DNA of 64,000 nucleotides from Nitrobacter sp. Nb-311A (GCF_000152905.1 NZ_CH672416.1:268398-332397), one strand, 5' to 3'; positions 27,452 through 37,153 are shown, counted from the first letter of the stretch. Numbers and translations are program-made. The notes: generated by a model from the sequence alone, not told the origin.

Positions 27452-30178
27452 ATGACGATCCAGCGCACCGTGCCGATATCACCAAACCCGGCCGCCCCCG
27501 CCGAGGCGGCGCGGGTGACGCCGATGATGGAACAGTACCTTGAAATAAAGGCGGCCAATCCCGGCCTGCTGCTGTTCTACCGGATGGGCGATTTCTACGA
27601 GCTGTTCTTCGAGGACGCCGAAATCGCCTCGCGCGCGCTCGGCATCACGCTGACCAAACGCGGCAAGCATCAGGGCGCGGACATCCCGATGTGCGGCGTT
27701 CCGGTCGAACGCTCGGACGACTACCTGCACCGGTTGATCGCAGCCGGCCACCGGGTCGCGGTATGCGAACAGACGGAGGACCCGTCCGCCGCGCGCAAAC
27801 GCGGCAACAAGAGCGTGGTTCGCCGCGATGTGATCCGGCTTGTCACACCAGGAACGCTGACCGAAGATACGCTGCTCGATGCCAGAGCCAACAATTACCT
27901 GCTGGCATTGGCGCGCGCGCGAGCGTCCTCCGACGCGGATCGTTTCGCGCTAGCCTGGATCGACATCTCGACCGCCGAATTCATGGTCACCGAATGCGGA
28001 GCCAGTGAACTCGCGGCGACGCTCGCGCGCATCAATCCCAATGAGGTGATCGTATCCGACGCACTCCATGGCGACCCGGGCCTGAACGTCCTGCTGCGCG
28101 AACTGCCGTCGGTGACGCCACTGACCCGCGACGTGTTCGACGGCGCCACCGCCGAACAGCGACTATGCGATTACTTCGCCGTGGCGACCATGGACGGCCT
28201 CAGCGCCATGTCGCGGCTGGAAGCGACCGCGGCCGCCGCCGCCGTCACCTACATCGACCGCACCCAGATCGGCCAACGGCCACCGCTCTCGCCGCCATCA
28301 CGCGAGGCGTCCGGCAGCACCATGGCGATCGATCCCGCCACCCGCGCCAACCTCGAACTGACGCGCACACTCGCCGGCGAACGGCGCGGTTCGCTGCTCG
28401 ACGCCATCGACCGCACCACGACGGCGGCGGGATCGCGCCTTCTGGCGCAACGGCTGGCGGCCCCGCTGACCGACACGGCGGCGATCACCCGGCGGCTCGA
28501 TGCCGTCGCCGCATTCACCTCGGACAACACGGCGCGCGATGACATCCGCGCCATCCTGCGGACCGCGCCTGACATGTCGCGGGCCCTGGCGCGGCTTTCG
28601 CTCGGGCGCGGCGGACCGCGCGACCTCGCAGGCCTGCGTGACGGCATCATGGCGGCGGACCAGGCGCTGACGCGGCTCGCGGAGTTTCCTGATCCGCCGG
28701 AGGACATCGCCGCGGCGATGCAGGGGTTGCGGCGGCCGTCCCGCGAGCTTGCGCGCGAACTCGGCAACGCTCTCTCCGAGAGCCTGCCCCTGATGAAGCG
28801 CGACGGCGGCTTCGTCCGCGAAGGCTATCACGCCGCGCTCGATGAGGCACGAAAGCTGCGCGACGATTCGCGCCTGGTCGTCGCCGCGATGCAGGCACGC
28901 TACGCCGAGGAGACCGGCGTCAAGACGCTCAAAATTCGCCATAATAACGTGCTCGGCTATTTCGTAGAGGTGACGGCGCAGCATGCCGACCGGCTGATGA
29001 GCGCTCCCCTGAACGCCACCTTCATCCATCGCCAAACGCTGGCAGGTCAGGTGCGTTTCACCACATCGGAGCTTGGTGAAATCGAAGCCAGGATCGCCAA
29101 TGCCGGCGAACGCGCGCTTGGTCTTGAACTTGAAATTTTCGAGCGGCTTGCCGGGATGGCAATCCAGAATGGCGACGAAATACGCAATGCCGCGCACGCC
29201 TTCGCGCAACTGGACGTCGCGGCGGCGCTCGCAACACTCGCGATCGACGAGAATTATACCCGGCCGGAGGTTGACGCCTCGCTCGGCTTCGCCATCGAAA
29301 GCGGGCGGCATCCGGTGGTCGAGCAGGCGCTGAAGCGCACCGGCCAGCCGTTCATCGCCAACGCCTGTGATCTGTCGCCGGGCCCAGGCCAGACTTCGGG
29401 GCAGGTCTGGCTGCTCACCGGTCCGAACATGGCCGGGAAATCGACGTTTCTGCGCCAGAACGCGCTGATCGCGCTGATGGCGCAGATCGGCAGTTTCGTG
29501 CCAGCGCGCCGCGCGCGCATCGGCATGATCGACCGGCTGTTCTCACGCGTGGGCGCTGCCGACGATCTCGCGCGCGGACGCTCGACCTTCATGGTGGAGA
29601 TGGTGGAAACCGCCGTCATCCTCAATCAGGCGTCGGAACGCGCGCTGGTCATTCTCGACGAGATCGGCCGCGGCACCGCGACCTTCGACGGGCTGTCGAT
29701 CGCTTGGGCGACCATCGAGCACCTGCACGAAAGCAACCGGTGCCGCGCGCTGTTCGCCACGCATTATCACGAACTGACCGCGCTGTCGGCAAAGCTGCCG
29801 CGGCTGTTCAACGCCACCGTTCGGGTCAAGGAATGGCATGGCGAGGTCATATTCCTGCACGAAGTGCTGCCTGGCGCCGCCGACCGCTCTTACGGCATCC
29901 AGGTAGCCAGGCTCGCCGGGCTTCCACCCTCGGTCATTGCGCGGGCGAAATCCGTGCTGGCGAAACTGGAGGCGCAGGATCGCGGATCGACCGCGCGCGC
30001 GCTGGCGGACGATCTGCCGCTGTTCGCGGTGCCCGCGCGCAGGGTCGGCGAATCCGCACCATCGAGCGAAACCGCTCCATTGATCGAAGCGTTGACATCC
30101 CTGCACCCCGACGAGATGTCGCCGCGTGAGGCGCTGGACGCGCTCTATGCGCTGAAGGCGAAACTGCCGAAACAATAG
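27452..30178 (+). CDS. mutS: DNA mismatch repair protein MutS
   Basis: 908 residues. The mismatch-reading Phe-x-Glu motif is in GDFYELFF (residues about 46-53). Later come the connector and lever domains, Walker [11 protein letters not shown] (about residue 655), the STFMVEM segment, Walker [13 protein letters not shown] and the ATPase His in THYHELTA. The C-terminal end has a dimerisation region. Binds mispaired bases and recruits MutL. Standing alone here, with no mutL in the window. Its TAG stop overlaps repeat copy B2. Confidence 0.98.
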   Translation: MTIQRTVPISPNPAAPAEAARVTPMMEQYLEIKAANPGLLLFYRMGDFYELFFEDAEIASRALGITLTKRGKHQGADIPMCGVPVERSDDYLHRLIAAGHRVAVCEQTEDPSAARKRGNKSVVRRDVIRLVTPGTLTEDTLLDARANNYLLALARARASSDADRFALAWIDISTAEFMVTECGASELAATLARINPNEVIVSDALHGDPGLNVLLRELPSVTPLTRDVFDGATAEQRLCDYFAVATMDGLSAMSRLEATAAAAAVTYIDRTQIGQRPPLSPPSREASGSTMAIDPATRANLELTRTLAGERRGSLLDAIDRTTTAAGSRLLAQRLAAPLTDTAAITRRLDAVAAFTSDNTARDDIRAILRTAPDMSRALARLSLGRGGPRDLAGLRDGIMAADQALTRLAEFPDPPEDIAAAMQGLRRPSRELARELGNALSESLPLMKRDGGFVREGYHAALDEARKLRDDSRLVVAAMQARYAEETGVKTLKIRHNNVLGYFVEVTAQHADRLMSAPLNATFIHRQTLAGQVRFTTSELGEIEARIANAGERALGLELEIFERLAGMAIQNGDEIRNAAHAFAQLDVAAALATLAIDENYTRPEVDASLGFAIESGRHPVVEQALKRTGQPFIANACDLSPGPGQTSGQVWLLTGPNMAGKSTFLRQNALIALMAQIGSFVPARRARIGMIDRLFSRVGAADDLARGRSTFMVEMVETAVILNQASERALVILDEIGRGTATFDGLSIAWATIEHLHESNRCRALFATHYHELTALSAKLPRLFNATVRVKEWHGEVIFLHEVLPGAADRSYGIQVARLAGLPPSVIARAKSVLAKLEAQDRGSTARALADDLPLFAVPARRVGESAPSSETAPLIEALTSLHPDEMSPREALDALYALKAKLPKQ

Positions 30179-30246
30179 AGCGTTTTCGAGCGAAGCGGAC
30201 ACCGGTTCGCGTGAAGGAAACGCGTCAAAATAAAATCATAGAGCGT
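30177..30246. repeat. Dispersed repeat, family B (copy B2)
   Basis: Runs from AGAGCGTTTTCGAGCG to AAAATCATAGAGCG, with the inner arms GGTTCGCGTG and AAACGCGTC able to pair in part. The first two bases lie in the mutS TAG stop codon. Related copies: 32525, 35129, inverted at about 33254-33345, and diverged at 6469. Confidence 0.85.
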
Positions 30247-30262
30247 TAGTCAGCGTGGCGAC

Positions 30263-31522
30263 ATGTCGCAAAGTTTCCCTTCCAACGTCGATGTCGCCAT
30301 TATCGGAGCCGGCGCCGCCGGGCTCGGCGCGGCCGATGCACTGAAAGACTCCGGCCTCTCCGTCATCGTGCTGGAAGCTCGCGATCGCGTCGGCGGACGC
30401 GCCCACACCATTATTCCCGCCCCCGGCATCGTCTTCGATCTCGGCTGCGGCTGGCTGCATTCGGCCGACAGGAACTCCTTCGTTCCAATCGCAGACAAGC
30501 TCGGCTTCGAAATCGACAAAACGCCGCCCCCATGGCGCGAGCAAAACTTTGCCACCGGATTCACGGCGGCCGAACGCGAGAATTTTTTTGCCGCGCTGGA
30601 TGCGTTCGACGACCGCATCCAGAAAGCAGCGAAGAACGATACCGACGATGCAGACGACACTGCCACTCGCTATCTCGAACAAGGCAACCGCTGGAATCCG
30701 ATGATCGACGCCATCTCGACCTATGTGAACGGCTGCGAACTCGACGGCGTCTCGGTTCGCGACACAGGCGCGTATGAAGATACAAAGGTAAACTGGCGGG
30801 TGCGCCGCGGCTACGGCGCGCTGATCGCGGCCTACGCGCGGCCCTGTCCGCTCGTGCTGAACACGCGGGTGTGGCGCATCGATCATTCCGCTCCGCGCAT
30901 TCGCATCGAAACATCGAACGGCGCGCTGTCCGCGACGCAGGTGATCATCACCGTCCCGACCAATCTGCTCGCGAACGAATCAATCCGCTTTCATCCCGAG
31001 CTGCCCGCAAAAGTGAACGCCGCGGCCGGCCTGCCGCTCGGCGTCGACGACAAGGTCATACTGGCGCTCGACGATCCCGAAAACATGGTGCCGAAAGACG
31101 GCAACCTGAGCGGCGCGACCATGCGGACGAGAACGGGAGCCTTTCACATGCGCCCGTTCGGCCAGCCCTGCATCGAGGGCTTTTTCGGCGGCAGCTTTGC
31201 GCGCGAACTGGAAGCCGCTGGCGATGGCGCGTTCGCGGCGCAGGCGATCGACGAGATCGTGGCACTGCTCGGCTCCGATTTTCGCAGCAAGTTGACGCCC
31301 CTCGCGGAATCGCGCTGGGCCAGCGATCCCTTCGCGCAAGGCGCCTATTCCCACGCTCTGCCGGGCCGGGCCTGTGCCCGCGCCATCCTCGCCATGCCGG
31401 TCGACGGCCGCCTGTTTTTTGCTGGCGAAGCCACGTCGGCGAACTTCTTTTCCACGGCGCACGGCGCGCGCGATAGCGGCGAGCGGGCCGCGGGAGAAGT
31501 GATGGCGGCAAGGCGGAGTTGA
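30263..31522 (+). CDS. FAD-dependent amine oxidase family protein
   Basis: 419 residues. The N-terminal FAD-binding motif is VAIIGAGAAGLGAADAL, followed by VIVLEARDRVGGRAHT, the Glu-Arg and GGR segments of flavin monoamine oxidases. The C-terminal FAD contact is RLFFAGEATSANFFSTAHGA. The middle region (residues about 85-330) would hold the substrate site. Substrate unknown: amines, polyamines or an unrelated oxidation are all possible. A frameshifted SDR fragment follows 10 bases after the stop codon. Confidence 0.88.
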   Translation: MSQSFPSNVDVAIIGAGAAGLGAADALKDSGLSVIVLEARDRVGGRAHTIIPAPGIVFDLGCGWLHSADRNSFVPIADKLGFEIDKTPPPWREQNFATGFTAAERENFFAALDAFDDRIQKAAKNDTDDADDTATRYLEQGNRWNPMIDAISTYVNGCELDGVSVRDTGAYEDTKVNWRVRRGYGALIAAYARPCPLVLNTRVWRIDHSAPRIRIETSNGALSATQVIITVPTNLLANESIRFHPELPAKVNAAAGLPLGVDDKVILALDDPENMVPKDGNLSGATMRTRTGAFHMRPFGQPCIEGFFGGSFARELEAAGDGAFAAQAIDEIVALLGSDFRSKLTPLAESRWASDPFAQGAYSHALPGRACARAILAMPVDGRLFFAGEATSANFFSTAHGARDSGERAAGEVMAARRS

Positions 31523-31531
31523 TCGCTGCCC

Positions 31532-31667
31532 GCGCGATCGAAATTCACCGGCACCGGCCTCACCGGCATTCGCGATATCGTCCCCTTCATCCGGTTTCTG
31601 GTGTCGGACGGCTGGTGGATGAACCGGCCGGACGATTCTGGTCAACGGCGGCTATACGACAAAATAG
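31532..31667 (+). pseudogene. Remnant of a short-chain dehydrogenase (3' end, frameshifted)
   Basis: Translation gives ARSKFTGTGLTGIRDIVPFI then RFLVSDGWWM, then a shift of one base after WWM (around 31620), then TGRTILVNGGYTTK and a TAG at 31665. The last part is the usual C-terminal end of SDR enzymes (WWMTGQTILVNGG). Everything upstream is missing, since the amine oxidase gene ends at 31522. So this is a deletion remnant with a one-base insertion. Confidence 0.8.
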
Positions 31668-31973
31668 ACGGACGACGACGCACCGACTCCGTCTTTTAAG
31701 AGTGTATCGCCGCCATCGGCGATGCGGTCGGCACGTCGCAACCGGAACAGCTTGCGGGTGCAATGAAGCGCATCAACAACTTCCTCGTGCCGATGATTCC
31801 CTCCGATATTTTCGTGCGTTTGCCAGGCCGCGAACAGATCCCGCAGACGTCACGATGTCTCCAACCGATTTCTCTATCGACGTGTCGCGTTCCCCGCGCC
31901 GCAACTGTCCCTTTTCGATACAAAACGTCGCACCTGTGATACGCGAAATCCACATTTTAACCCTTAATTAACG
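31668..31973. other. Intergenic region with an orphan coding-like fragment
   Basis: From about 31696 a plus-strand frame reads ECIAAIGDAVGTSQPEQLAG then AMKRINNFLVPMIPSDIF. It sits directly after a TAA and has no start until the ATG inside. It looks like the decayed end of another gene, perhaps a regulator's C-terminal domain, but no family was recognised. The remainder holds nothing clear. Confidence 0.45.
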
Positions 31974-32015
31974 ATGGAGCTTGAAGACGGCGCGCCGACT
32001 TGCTTTGATCGGGAC

Positions 32016-32525
32016 ATGAGCACGATCCTGATTGAACTCCGGCAAGCCAAGGTCGCGGATGCATCCGCGGTCGCAGCAACGCACGACGAGTCCTGGCGTT
32101 CGACCTATCAGGGCATCATCCCCGGAGCGGAGCTGGAAAAGCTTATCAACCGGCGCGGCCCGCACTGGTGGGATAGCGCGATCCGCAAGGGCAGCCGCAT
32201 CAGCGTTCTGGTATTCGGCGAAAGCGTCGCCGGCTACGCCAACTACGGCCGCAACCGCGCCCGCAGCCTGCAGTATGATGGCGAAATTTACGAGCTTTAC
32301 CTGCGCCCCGAATTCCAGGGTTTAGGCTTCGGCCGGCGTCTGTTCACCGCGGCCCGGCGCGATTTGATACAAAGCGGGCTGAAAAGCATGGTGACGTGGG
32401 CGCTGTCCGACAACGAGCCCGCGATGGAATTCTATCGTGCACTCGGTGGCCGCATGGTCGCCCGCTCCTCCGAGAAGTTCGGGCCGAAGTCGCTCGACAA
32501 GATGGCGTTCGCCTGGACGAGTTAG
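32016..32525 (+). CDS. GNAT-family acetyltransferase
   Basis: 169 residues from the ATG at 32016 (an ATG at 31974 would add 14). GNAT core: LRQAKVADASAVAATHDESW at the N-terminus, acetyl-CoA motif A in LRPEFQGLGFGRRLFTAAR (Q/RxxGxG/A pattern), and motif B WALSDNEPAMEFYRALGG. Substrate unknown. The TAG stop overlaps the start of repeat copy B3, and ppa lies just beyond. Confidence 0.88.
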   Translation: MSTILIELRQAKVADASAVAATHDESWRSTYQGIIPGAELEKLINRRGPHWWDSAIRKGSRISVLVFGESVAGYANYGRNRARSLQYDGEIYELYLRPEFQGLGFGRRLFTAARRDLIQSGLKSMVTWALSDNEPAMEFYRALGGRMVARSSEKFGPKSLDKMAFAWTS

Positions 32526-32588
32526 TGCGTTTTCGAGCGAGGTGGATGACCTGCTCGCGTGAAGAAAACACATCAGACCAAAATGTGT
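32524..32588. repeat. Dispersed repeat, family B (diverged copy B3)
   Basis: Begins AGTGCGTTTTCGAGCGAG, with its first bases inside the GNAT TAG stop codon, and continues CTCGCGTGAAGAAAACACATC. It ends before the ppa start at 32619 and lies wholly in that gene's upstream region. Confidence 0.7.
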
Positions 32589-32618
32589 TGACCAACACTC
32601 TTCAATCATGGGGCACCG

Positions 32619-33149
32619 ATGCGTATCGACGCGATCTCGACCGGACCCAATCCGCCGCACGAGGTGAATGTCATCGTTGAGGTGCCGGTCGGCGGTGAGC
32701 CGATCAAGTACGAGATGGATAAGGATGCCGGCACACTGGTGGTCGACCGGTTTCTCTACACGGCGATGCGCTATCCCGGCAATTATGGCTTCATCCCGCA
32801 CACGCTGTCGCAAGATGGAGATCCCTGCGACGTTTTGGTCGCCAACACGCGCGCCATCGTGCCGGGCGCCGTAATGTGCGTGCGGCCGGTCGGCGTGCTC
32901 TTGATGGAGGACGAGGCAGGAGGCGACGAGAAAATCATCGCCGTTCCGACGTCGAAACTGACCCAGCGATACGACAGGGTGAGAAACTACAGCGACCTGC
33001 CGGACATAACGCTGCAGCAAATCCAGCACTTCTTCGAGCACTACAAGGACCTCGAACCGAGCAAATGGGTCAAGGTGCTGCGCTGGGGTAGTGCTGACGA
33101 GGCCCACAAGTTGATCCTGGAGGCCATCACGCGGGCCGAAGGCGCGTAA
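32619..33149 (+). CDS. ppa: Inorganic pyrophosphatase
   Basis: 176 residues, the size of family I hexameric enzymes. Signature GDPCDVLV (D-x-D-P-x-D-x-L pattern) and the catalytic residues in [20 protein letters not shown] and KIIAVP. Hydrolyses pyrophosphate from biosynthesis and drives polymer formation. Monocistronic, with repeats on both sides. Confidence 0.97.
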   Translation: MRIDAISTGPNPPHEVNVIVEVPVGGEPIKYEMDKDAGTLVVDRFLYTAMRYPGNYGFIPHTLSQDGDPCDVLVANTRAIVPGAVMCVRPVGVLLMEDEAGGDEKIIAVPTSKLTQRYDRVRNYSDLPDITLQQIQHFFEHYKDLEPSKWVKVLRWGSADEAHKLILEAITRAEGA

Positions 33150-33213
33150 TCGAGCGTCATTCACGGGCACAGCTTTCAAAAGCTGCGCCACTCGCGTCGC
33201 ACGCGAATTCGAT

Positions 33214-33345
33214 AGAGCCATTTCGCTTCTGATGAAATCAGAAGCGCGGCTCTCAGATGTTGATTTGATGCCTTTCGTCACGCGAACCGGATTCCATTCG
33301 AGTCAAGCCCGAGGACATGCTTCGCTCGGAAACGCGACAATTCCA
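33214..33345. repeat. Composite repeat C plus inverted B
   Basis: A near-perfect hairpin (AGAGCC ... GCTTCTGAT gaa ATCAGAAGC ... GGCTCT, 33214-33253) is followed by an inverted, diverged B copy (CACGCGAACCGGATTCC, CTTCGCTCGGAAACGCG). As a unit it is the reverse of the B plus C pair at 35129-35231. It lies between the convergent ppa and folD genes. Confidence 0.75.
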
Positions 33346-33380
33346 TAGACGATCAAGTCGGCAATGACGCCCTTCGGCGT

Positions 33381-34265
33381 TCATACCCCCGGCGCAGGCA
33401 GCCCTCTGATCGCGCAAGCCGCGCGAAGCGTGTTGACCAACAGGCAAGCCACGGTCATCTGCCCGACGCCACCGGGAACCGGCGTGACCGCGCCCGCGAC
33501 CTTCATCGCCTCATTGAATGCAACATCGCCTATCAGCCGCGTTTGGCCCTCGACTGTCGGCACGCGCGTGATGCCGACATCGATCACGGTCGCGCCCGGC
33601 TTGAGCCAGTCGCCGCGGACCATTTCGGCCTTGCCGACAGCCGCATAGACGAGATCGGCGCGGCGACAGAGTTCAGGCAGGTTGCGGGAGCGCGAATGCG
33701 CGATCGTCACCGTAACGTTTTCATTCAGCAACAACTGCACCAGCGGCCGTCCCACGAGATTGGAGCGTCCGAGCACGATGGCGTCCAGGCCTTCGAGCGA
33801 GGCATGCACGCTTTTGGTCAGGATGATGCAGCCGAGCGGCGTGCAAGGCGACAGGGCTGGCAGGCCGCCCGCGAGGCGGCCGGCGTTGTGGGGATGCAGC
33901 CCGTCGACATCCTTGGCCGGATCGATGGCGGCGATGACCGCCCCGGTATCAAGCCGCTTCGGCAGCGGCAGTTGAACCAGAATGCCGTGAACGGCGGGAT
34001 CCGCATTCAGTTCAGCGATCAGCGCCAACAGATCGGCCTGCGCGACGTCCGCGGACAGCGTATGCTCGAACGACGCCATGCCGGCGGCCTGGGTCTGCTT
34101 GTGCTTGCTGCGGACGTAGACTTCGCTCGCCGGATCGTTGCCGACCAGCACCACGGCGAGACCCGGCGTCAGCCCGTGATCACGCTTCATCCGCGTCACC
34201 TCACCGGCCACCTGCGCACGCAAATCGGCGGCGATGACTTTTCCATCGATGATACTGGCCGCCAT
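33381..34265 (-). CDS. folD: Methylenetetrahydrofolate dehydrogenase/cyclohydrolase FolD
   Basis: 294 residues. Converts 5,10-methylene-THF to 10-formyl-THF in two steps, with NADP. Seen are the catalytic Lys in [24 protein letters not shown], the nucleotide-binding [16 protein letters not shown] and the C-terminal [16 protein letters not shown]. First in a run with yggU and yggT on the same strand, 18 bases after yggU. Confidence 0.97.
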   Translation of the reverse strand: MAASIIDGKVIAADLRAQVAGEVTRMKRDHGLTPGLAVVLVGNDPASEVYVRSKHKQTQAAGMASFEHTLSADVAQADLLALIAELNADPAVHGILVQLPLPKRLDTGAVIAAIDPAKDVDGLHPHNAGRLAGGLPALSPCTPLGCIILTKSVHASLEGLDAIVLGRSNLVGRPLVQLLLNENVTVTIAHSRSRNLPELCRRADLVYAAVGKAEMVRGDWLKPGATVIDVGITRVPTVEGQTRLIGDVAFNEAMKVAGAVTPVPGGVGQMTVACLLVNTLRAACAIRGLPAPGV

Positions 34266-34283
34266 GCTGATCCTCAGTTCGGG

Positions 34284-34604
34284 CTATTTCGATTGAGCCG
34301 CCGTCAATGCCCGCAGGGCGTCGCCGAGTTGAACGGGATCGCCCTCGACTGCGACCTGCTTCAGCCGCGACGTTGCTCCCGCAAGTATCCGGACGTCGAC
34401 TTTCCGTACGCCCAGCGCCTTTGCCAGCACCGCCATGACAGCTCGGTTGGCCTCGCCGCCCTCGGCAACGGCACGTACGCGAACTTTCACCACCGGCCGG
34501 CCGTCCGCCAGCATTTCAATGCCGTCGATTCCGTCGCGGCCGCCGCGCGGCGTCACTCGCAAGGCGATGCGGAGCCCCTGCGAAGAATACCGCCACGGCT
34601 CCAT
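34284..34604 (-). CDS. yggU: DUF167 (YggU) family protein
   Basis: 106 residues. Motifs RVTPRGGRDGIDG, VKVRVRAVAEGGEANRAVMAVLAKALGV and RILAGATSRLKQVAVEG are diagnostic of DUF167. Function is unknown in this widespread family. It lies between yggT (upstream, 11 bases) and folD. Confidence 0.93.
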   Translation of the reverse strand: MEPWRYSSQGLRIALRVTPRGGRDGIDGIEMLADGRPVVKVRVRAVAEGGEANRAVMAVLAKALGVRKVDVRILAGATSRLKQVAVEGDPVQLGDALRALTAAQSK

Positions 34605-34615
34605 CAGGCTGCCGG

Positions 34616-34906
34616 TCAGAACACGGCAGGGTAGATGTAATAGGTGATGACTCGCTGCATGAACAGGATGATCAGAATCAGGATGATCGGAGAAATATCC
34701 AGCCCGCCGAGATTCGGCAGCATCCGGCGGATCGGCGCCAGCAGAGGCTCGGTGATCCGCTCCAGAAACTCAGCCACCGCGGCGACGAACTGATTGCGGG
34801 TATTCACCACATTGAACGCAATCAGCCATGACAGGATCGCCGAGGCAATCAGCAGCCAAACATAGAGGTCAAGGATGATAAGAACGATATCCAGTATGGC
34901 TCGCAT
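34616..34906 (-). CDS. yggT: YggT-family membrane protein
   Basis: 96 residues from the ATG at 34906, the usual YggT length; the ATG at 34945 would add 13 residues. Two transmembrane regions: residues about 3-28 (DIVLIILDLYVWLLIASAIL) and 68-92. The middle has the family motif EPLLAPIRRMLPNLGGLDISPII. YggT is linked to osmotic or division functions in other bacteria. YggT-YggU pairing is common. Confidence 0.93.
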   Translation of the reverse strand: MRAILDIVLIILDLYVWLLIASAILSWLIAFNVVNTRNQFVAAVAEFLERITEPLLAPIRRMLPNLGGLDISPIILILIILFMQRVITYYIYPAVF

Positions 34907-35128
34907 GGCGGATTGGCTCGCGGGTTTGATCGTGAACACGACCATTGGAGTGAATTTGACGTTCGCGACTTATTTGCCAGTGATGTTCGATTCTGACATT
35001 CGCGGGAACGCGTGGTGAAACCGGATGCGAATGTCAGGATCTGACCACCGGTGTCTGAAGCGGCGGTTCGAATGTTCCTTTACCTAGCCAAAAGTCCGTC
35101 AAGAGAACCTCCGAATTGCAGCCACACT

Positions 35129-35231
35129 ATAGCGTTTTCGAGCGAAGTGGATACCGGTTCGCGTGAGAAAACGCGTCAAGTCAAAATCATAGAGCCCCGC
35201 TTCTGACTCCGTCAAAAGCGCAAAGGCTCTA
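35129..35231. repeat. Composite repeat B plus C
   Basis: B part: AGCGTTTTCGAGCGAAGTGG, then GGTTCGCGTGAGAAAACGCG to AAAATCATAGAG. C part: AGAGCC, GCTTCTGA, loop, TCAAAAGC, GGCTCT, a hairpin. The same composite occurs inverted at 33214-33345. Confidence 0.8.
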
Positions 35232-35409
35232 CGAGCATTGGTCTCTCGTGTCCCTGGATTTCGAAGATTCGTCGCTTTATAGCGCAGTCACGGGAACGGG
35301 CTTCGAACGCGGAACACGAGCCTGCTAAATATCGTTTCGGTTCCGGCTAAACAAGGGAAGGCCGGGCAAATGAGGTCTAAAGAGCCGATTCGCACTATTT
35401 TGACCGTTC

Positions 35410-35438
35410 TTGACTTGCCGTTGGCGAGGATTGTAAAT
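35410..35438 (+). promoter_or_regulatory. Possible sigma-70 promoter for tRNA-Ala
   Basis: TTGACT at 35410-35415 and a -10-like TGTAAAT at 35432-35438, with 16-17 bases between. It would start transcription about 40 bases before the tRNA. A motif match only. Confidence 0.4.
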
Positions 35439-35485
35439 GGCGGCGTTCCGGTCGGAGCGCCGTTTATTCGCCGCCGATCGCAGAC

Positions 35486-35561
<76 letters not shown>

Positions 35562-35655
35562 ATTGCTTGGCTTCCCTAACTGCTTTGTTTCACCCGCTTC
35601 TCCGGACTTCGTCGGCGTCATCGCGACGTCAGTATCCACACAGGCCGATGAAGCC

Positions 35656-36438
35656 TCACAATCCTCTTCGCGTCTGAAACCCTGCGGCAGCCCATAGGAT
35701 AACGTCGCGCGGAAACAGCCGAAGCAACAACGGCAGCATTCTGATCCCCAGGCCGGGCAGCACCGCCCTCTTGTTGGCCATCAGCCCCCGATAACCCGCC
35801 AGAGCGACATCCTTTGCAGATACCTTCAGGATTGAGGAGTGGAAACCGGGTTTCACACCGGCTCGCGCCTGAAACTCGGTTGGGACCGGGCCCGGACAGA
35901 TCACGGTGACACGGACGCCGCGGGGACCGAGTTCGCCGCGCAACGCCTCGCTGAACGACAGGACATAGGCCTTCGACGCATAATAGACGGCCATGCCCGG
36001 CCCCGGCAGAAATCCGGCGATCGACCCGACGTTGAGAATGCCCCCGCGCAGCCGGATCAAGCTTTCGGAAAACCGCAGCGACAAATCCGTCAGCGCCCGA
36101 ACATTGACGTCGATCATCGCGAGTTGATCGGCGCGATCCAGTTCGACGGCGTGACCGAACAGCCCGTAGCCGGCATTGTTCACGAGATACTTGACCTCGA
36201 CACGTTCGGCCGTGAGCGCCGCCGCGATCCGGTCTGCCGCACCCGCCTCGCCGAGATCGCAGGAGATGACGATCGGAGCCATGCGCCCCGATGCGACGAT
36301 TTCAGCCGCAAGGGCGTGGAGGCGATCGGCACGCCGGGCGACCAGAGCCACCCTGTGTCCATGCGCAGCGAATACCCGCGCGAACTCGGCGCCGATCCCG
36401 GAGGACGCGCCTGTTATCAATGTTACCGGGTTAGTCAC
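35656..36438 (-). CDS. Short-chain dehydrogenase/reductase
   Basis: 260 residues. NAD(P)-binding TGASSGIGAEFARVFA, NNAGYG, catalytic Ser in NVGSIAGFLPG and YYASK (Tyr-x-x-x-Lys), then PGPVPTEF. Resembles the DltE-like and YqjQ-like oxidoreductases, with a C-terminal segment (RMLPLLLRLFPRDVILWAA) that may touch the membrane. Substrate unknown. Divergence and spacing show no operon partner. Confidence 0.9.
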   Translation of the reverse strand: MTNPVTLITGASSGIGAEFARVFAAHGHRVALVARRADRLHALAAEIVASGRMAPIVISCDLGEAGAADRIAAALTAERVEVKYLVNNAGYGLFGHAVELDRADQLAMIDVNVRALTDLSLRFSESLIRLRGGILNVGSIAGFLPGPGMAVYYASKAYVLSFSEALRGELGPRGVRVTVICPGPVPTEFQARAGVKPGFHSSILKVSAKDVALAGYRGLMANKRAVLPGLGIRMLPLLLRLFPRDVILWAAAGFQTRRGL

Positions 36439-36543
36439 GATCTGCTCTTACCTCGAAATGGTTAGAACATGACACGATCAAGGCTCGATGCAACGACCGG
36501 GCTTGCCGGCTTATCGCTGGAGTCTTGCTTCGCAGACCCCCGG

Positions 36544-37023
36544 TCAGGTCGCAGCATCGGGCGCTGGCCGCTTGCGGCCGACGCGATGCTTGAGTTTGAT
36601 ACGATCGCGCGACGAAATGGCCAGCAGATCAGCGGCGCGCCACACGACATTTTCCTCGAATTCGCTGACGCGGCCGTCCGCATAGACCAACTCCCACATC
36701 ATTTCGACGATGCGCAAACGATCTTCATCATTCAGCGAACGCATCAGCACACTGGTGAATTGATAGAGGTCGACCGCCTCGCCTTCGGCCAGCGTCGCCG
36801 ATGTGATCAACTTGTCGGCAATACCGGGATCCAATCCGAAACGGGTTTCGATCAGTTCGTGCAGCTTGCGGATTTCCACGTCGGAAGGCTGGCCATCGAG
36901 TGAGATGACATGGATGAACAGCGCGGTCGCCGCGAGCTTGCAGCCATTCTCATCGAATGATCGATGCTCAGGTGCCTCTGGCGATATCACGTCGATGATG
37001 AAATGGCGCAATCTATCAAGCAT
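36544..37023 (-). CDS. TerB-like protein
   Basis: 159 residues. A TerB/DjlA-N type helical domain at about residues 25-145, with metal-binding-like acidic residues in HVISLDGQPSDVEIRKL and LVYADGRVSEFEENVVWRAA, the paired D-G-x-x-S/D-x-x-E pattern. The family is named from tellurite resistance, but most members are of unknown function. No other ter genes are present, so tellurite resistance is not implied. Confidence 0.85.
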   Translation of the reverse strand: MLDRLRHFIIDVISPEAPEHRSFDENGCKLAATALFIHVISLDGQPSDVEIRKLHELIETRFGLDPGIADKLITSATLAEGEAVDLYQFTSVLMRSLNDEDRLRIVEMMWELVYADGRVSEFEENVVWRAADLLAISSRDRIKLKHRVGRKRPAPDAAT

Positions 37024-37153
37024 TGATCCATCTGCCGCAGCGTTTGGAATGTCGCAAGAGTATGTTCAATACGCGCGCGGAACGCAAAACGTGCGCCATA
37101 TGCCGGAGTTTCGCAGCCGGATTCCACGTCGGCAAGACCAGGTCGCTGTTGAT

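Larger units (their letters stand above)
34907..35485. other. Intergenic region between yggT and tRNA-Ala
   Basis: About 580 bases with no credible gene. It holds the B plus C repeat (35129-35231) and a promoter-like pair just before the tRNA. The remainder (34946-35128 and 35232-35409) shows nothing recognisable. Confidence 0.7.

Noticed and set aside
36544-37023. Tellurite-resistance island suggested by the TerB-like gene
   Set aside because: No terC, terD or terZ genes are nearby; TerB-like domains occur widely without tellurite resistance.
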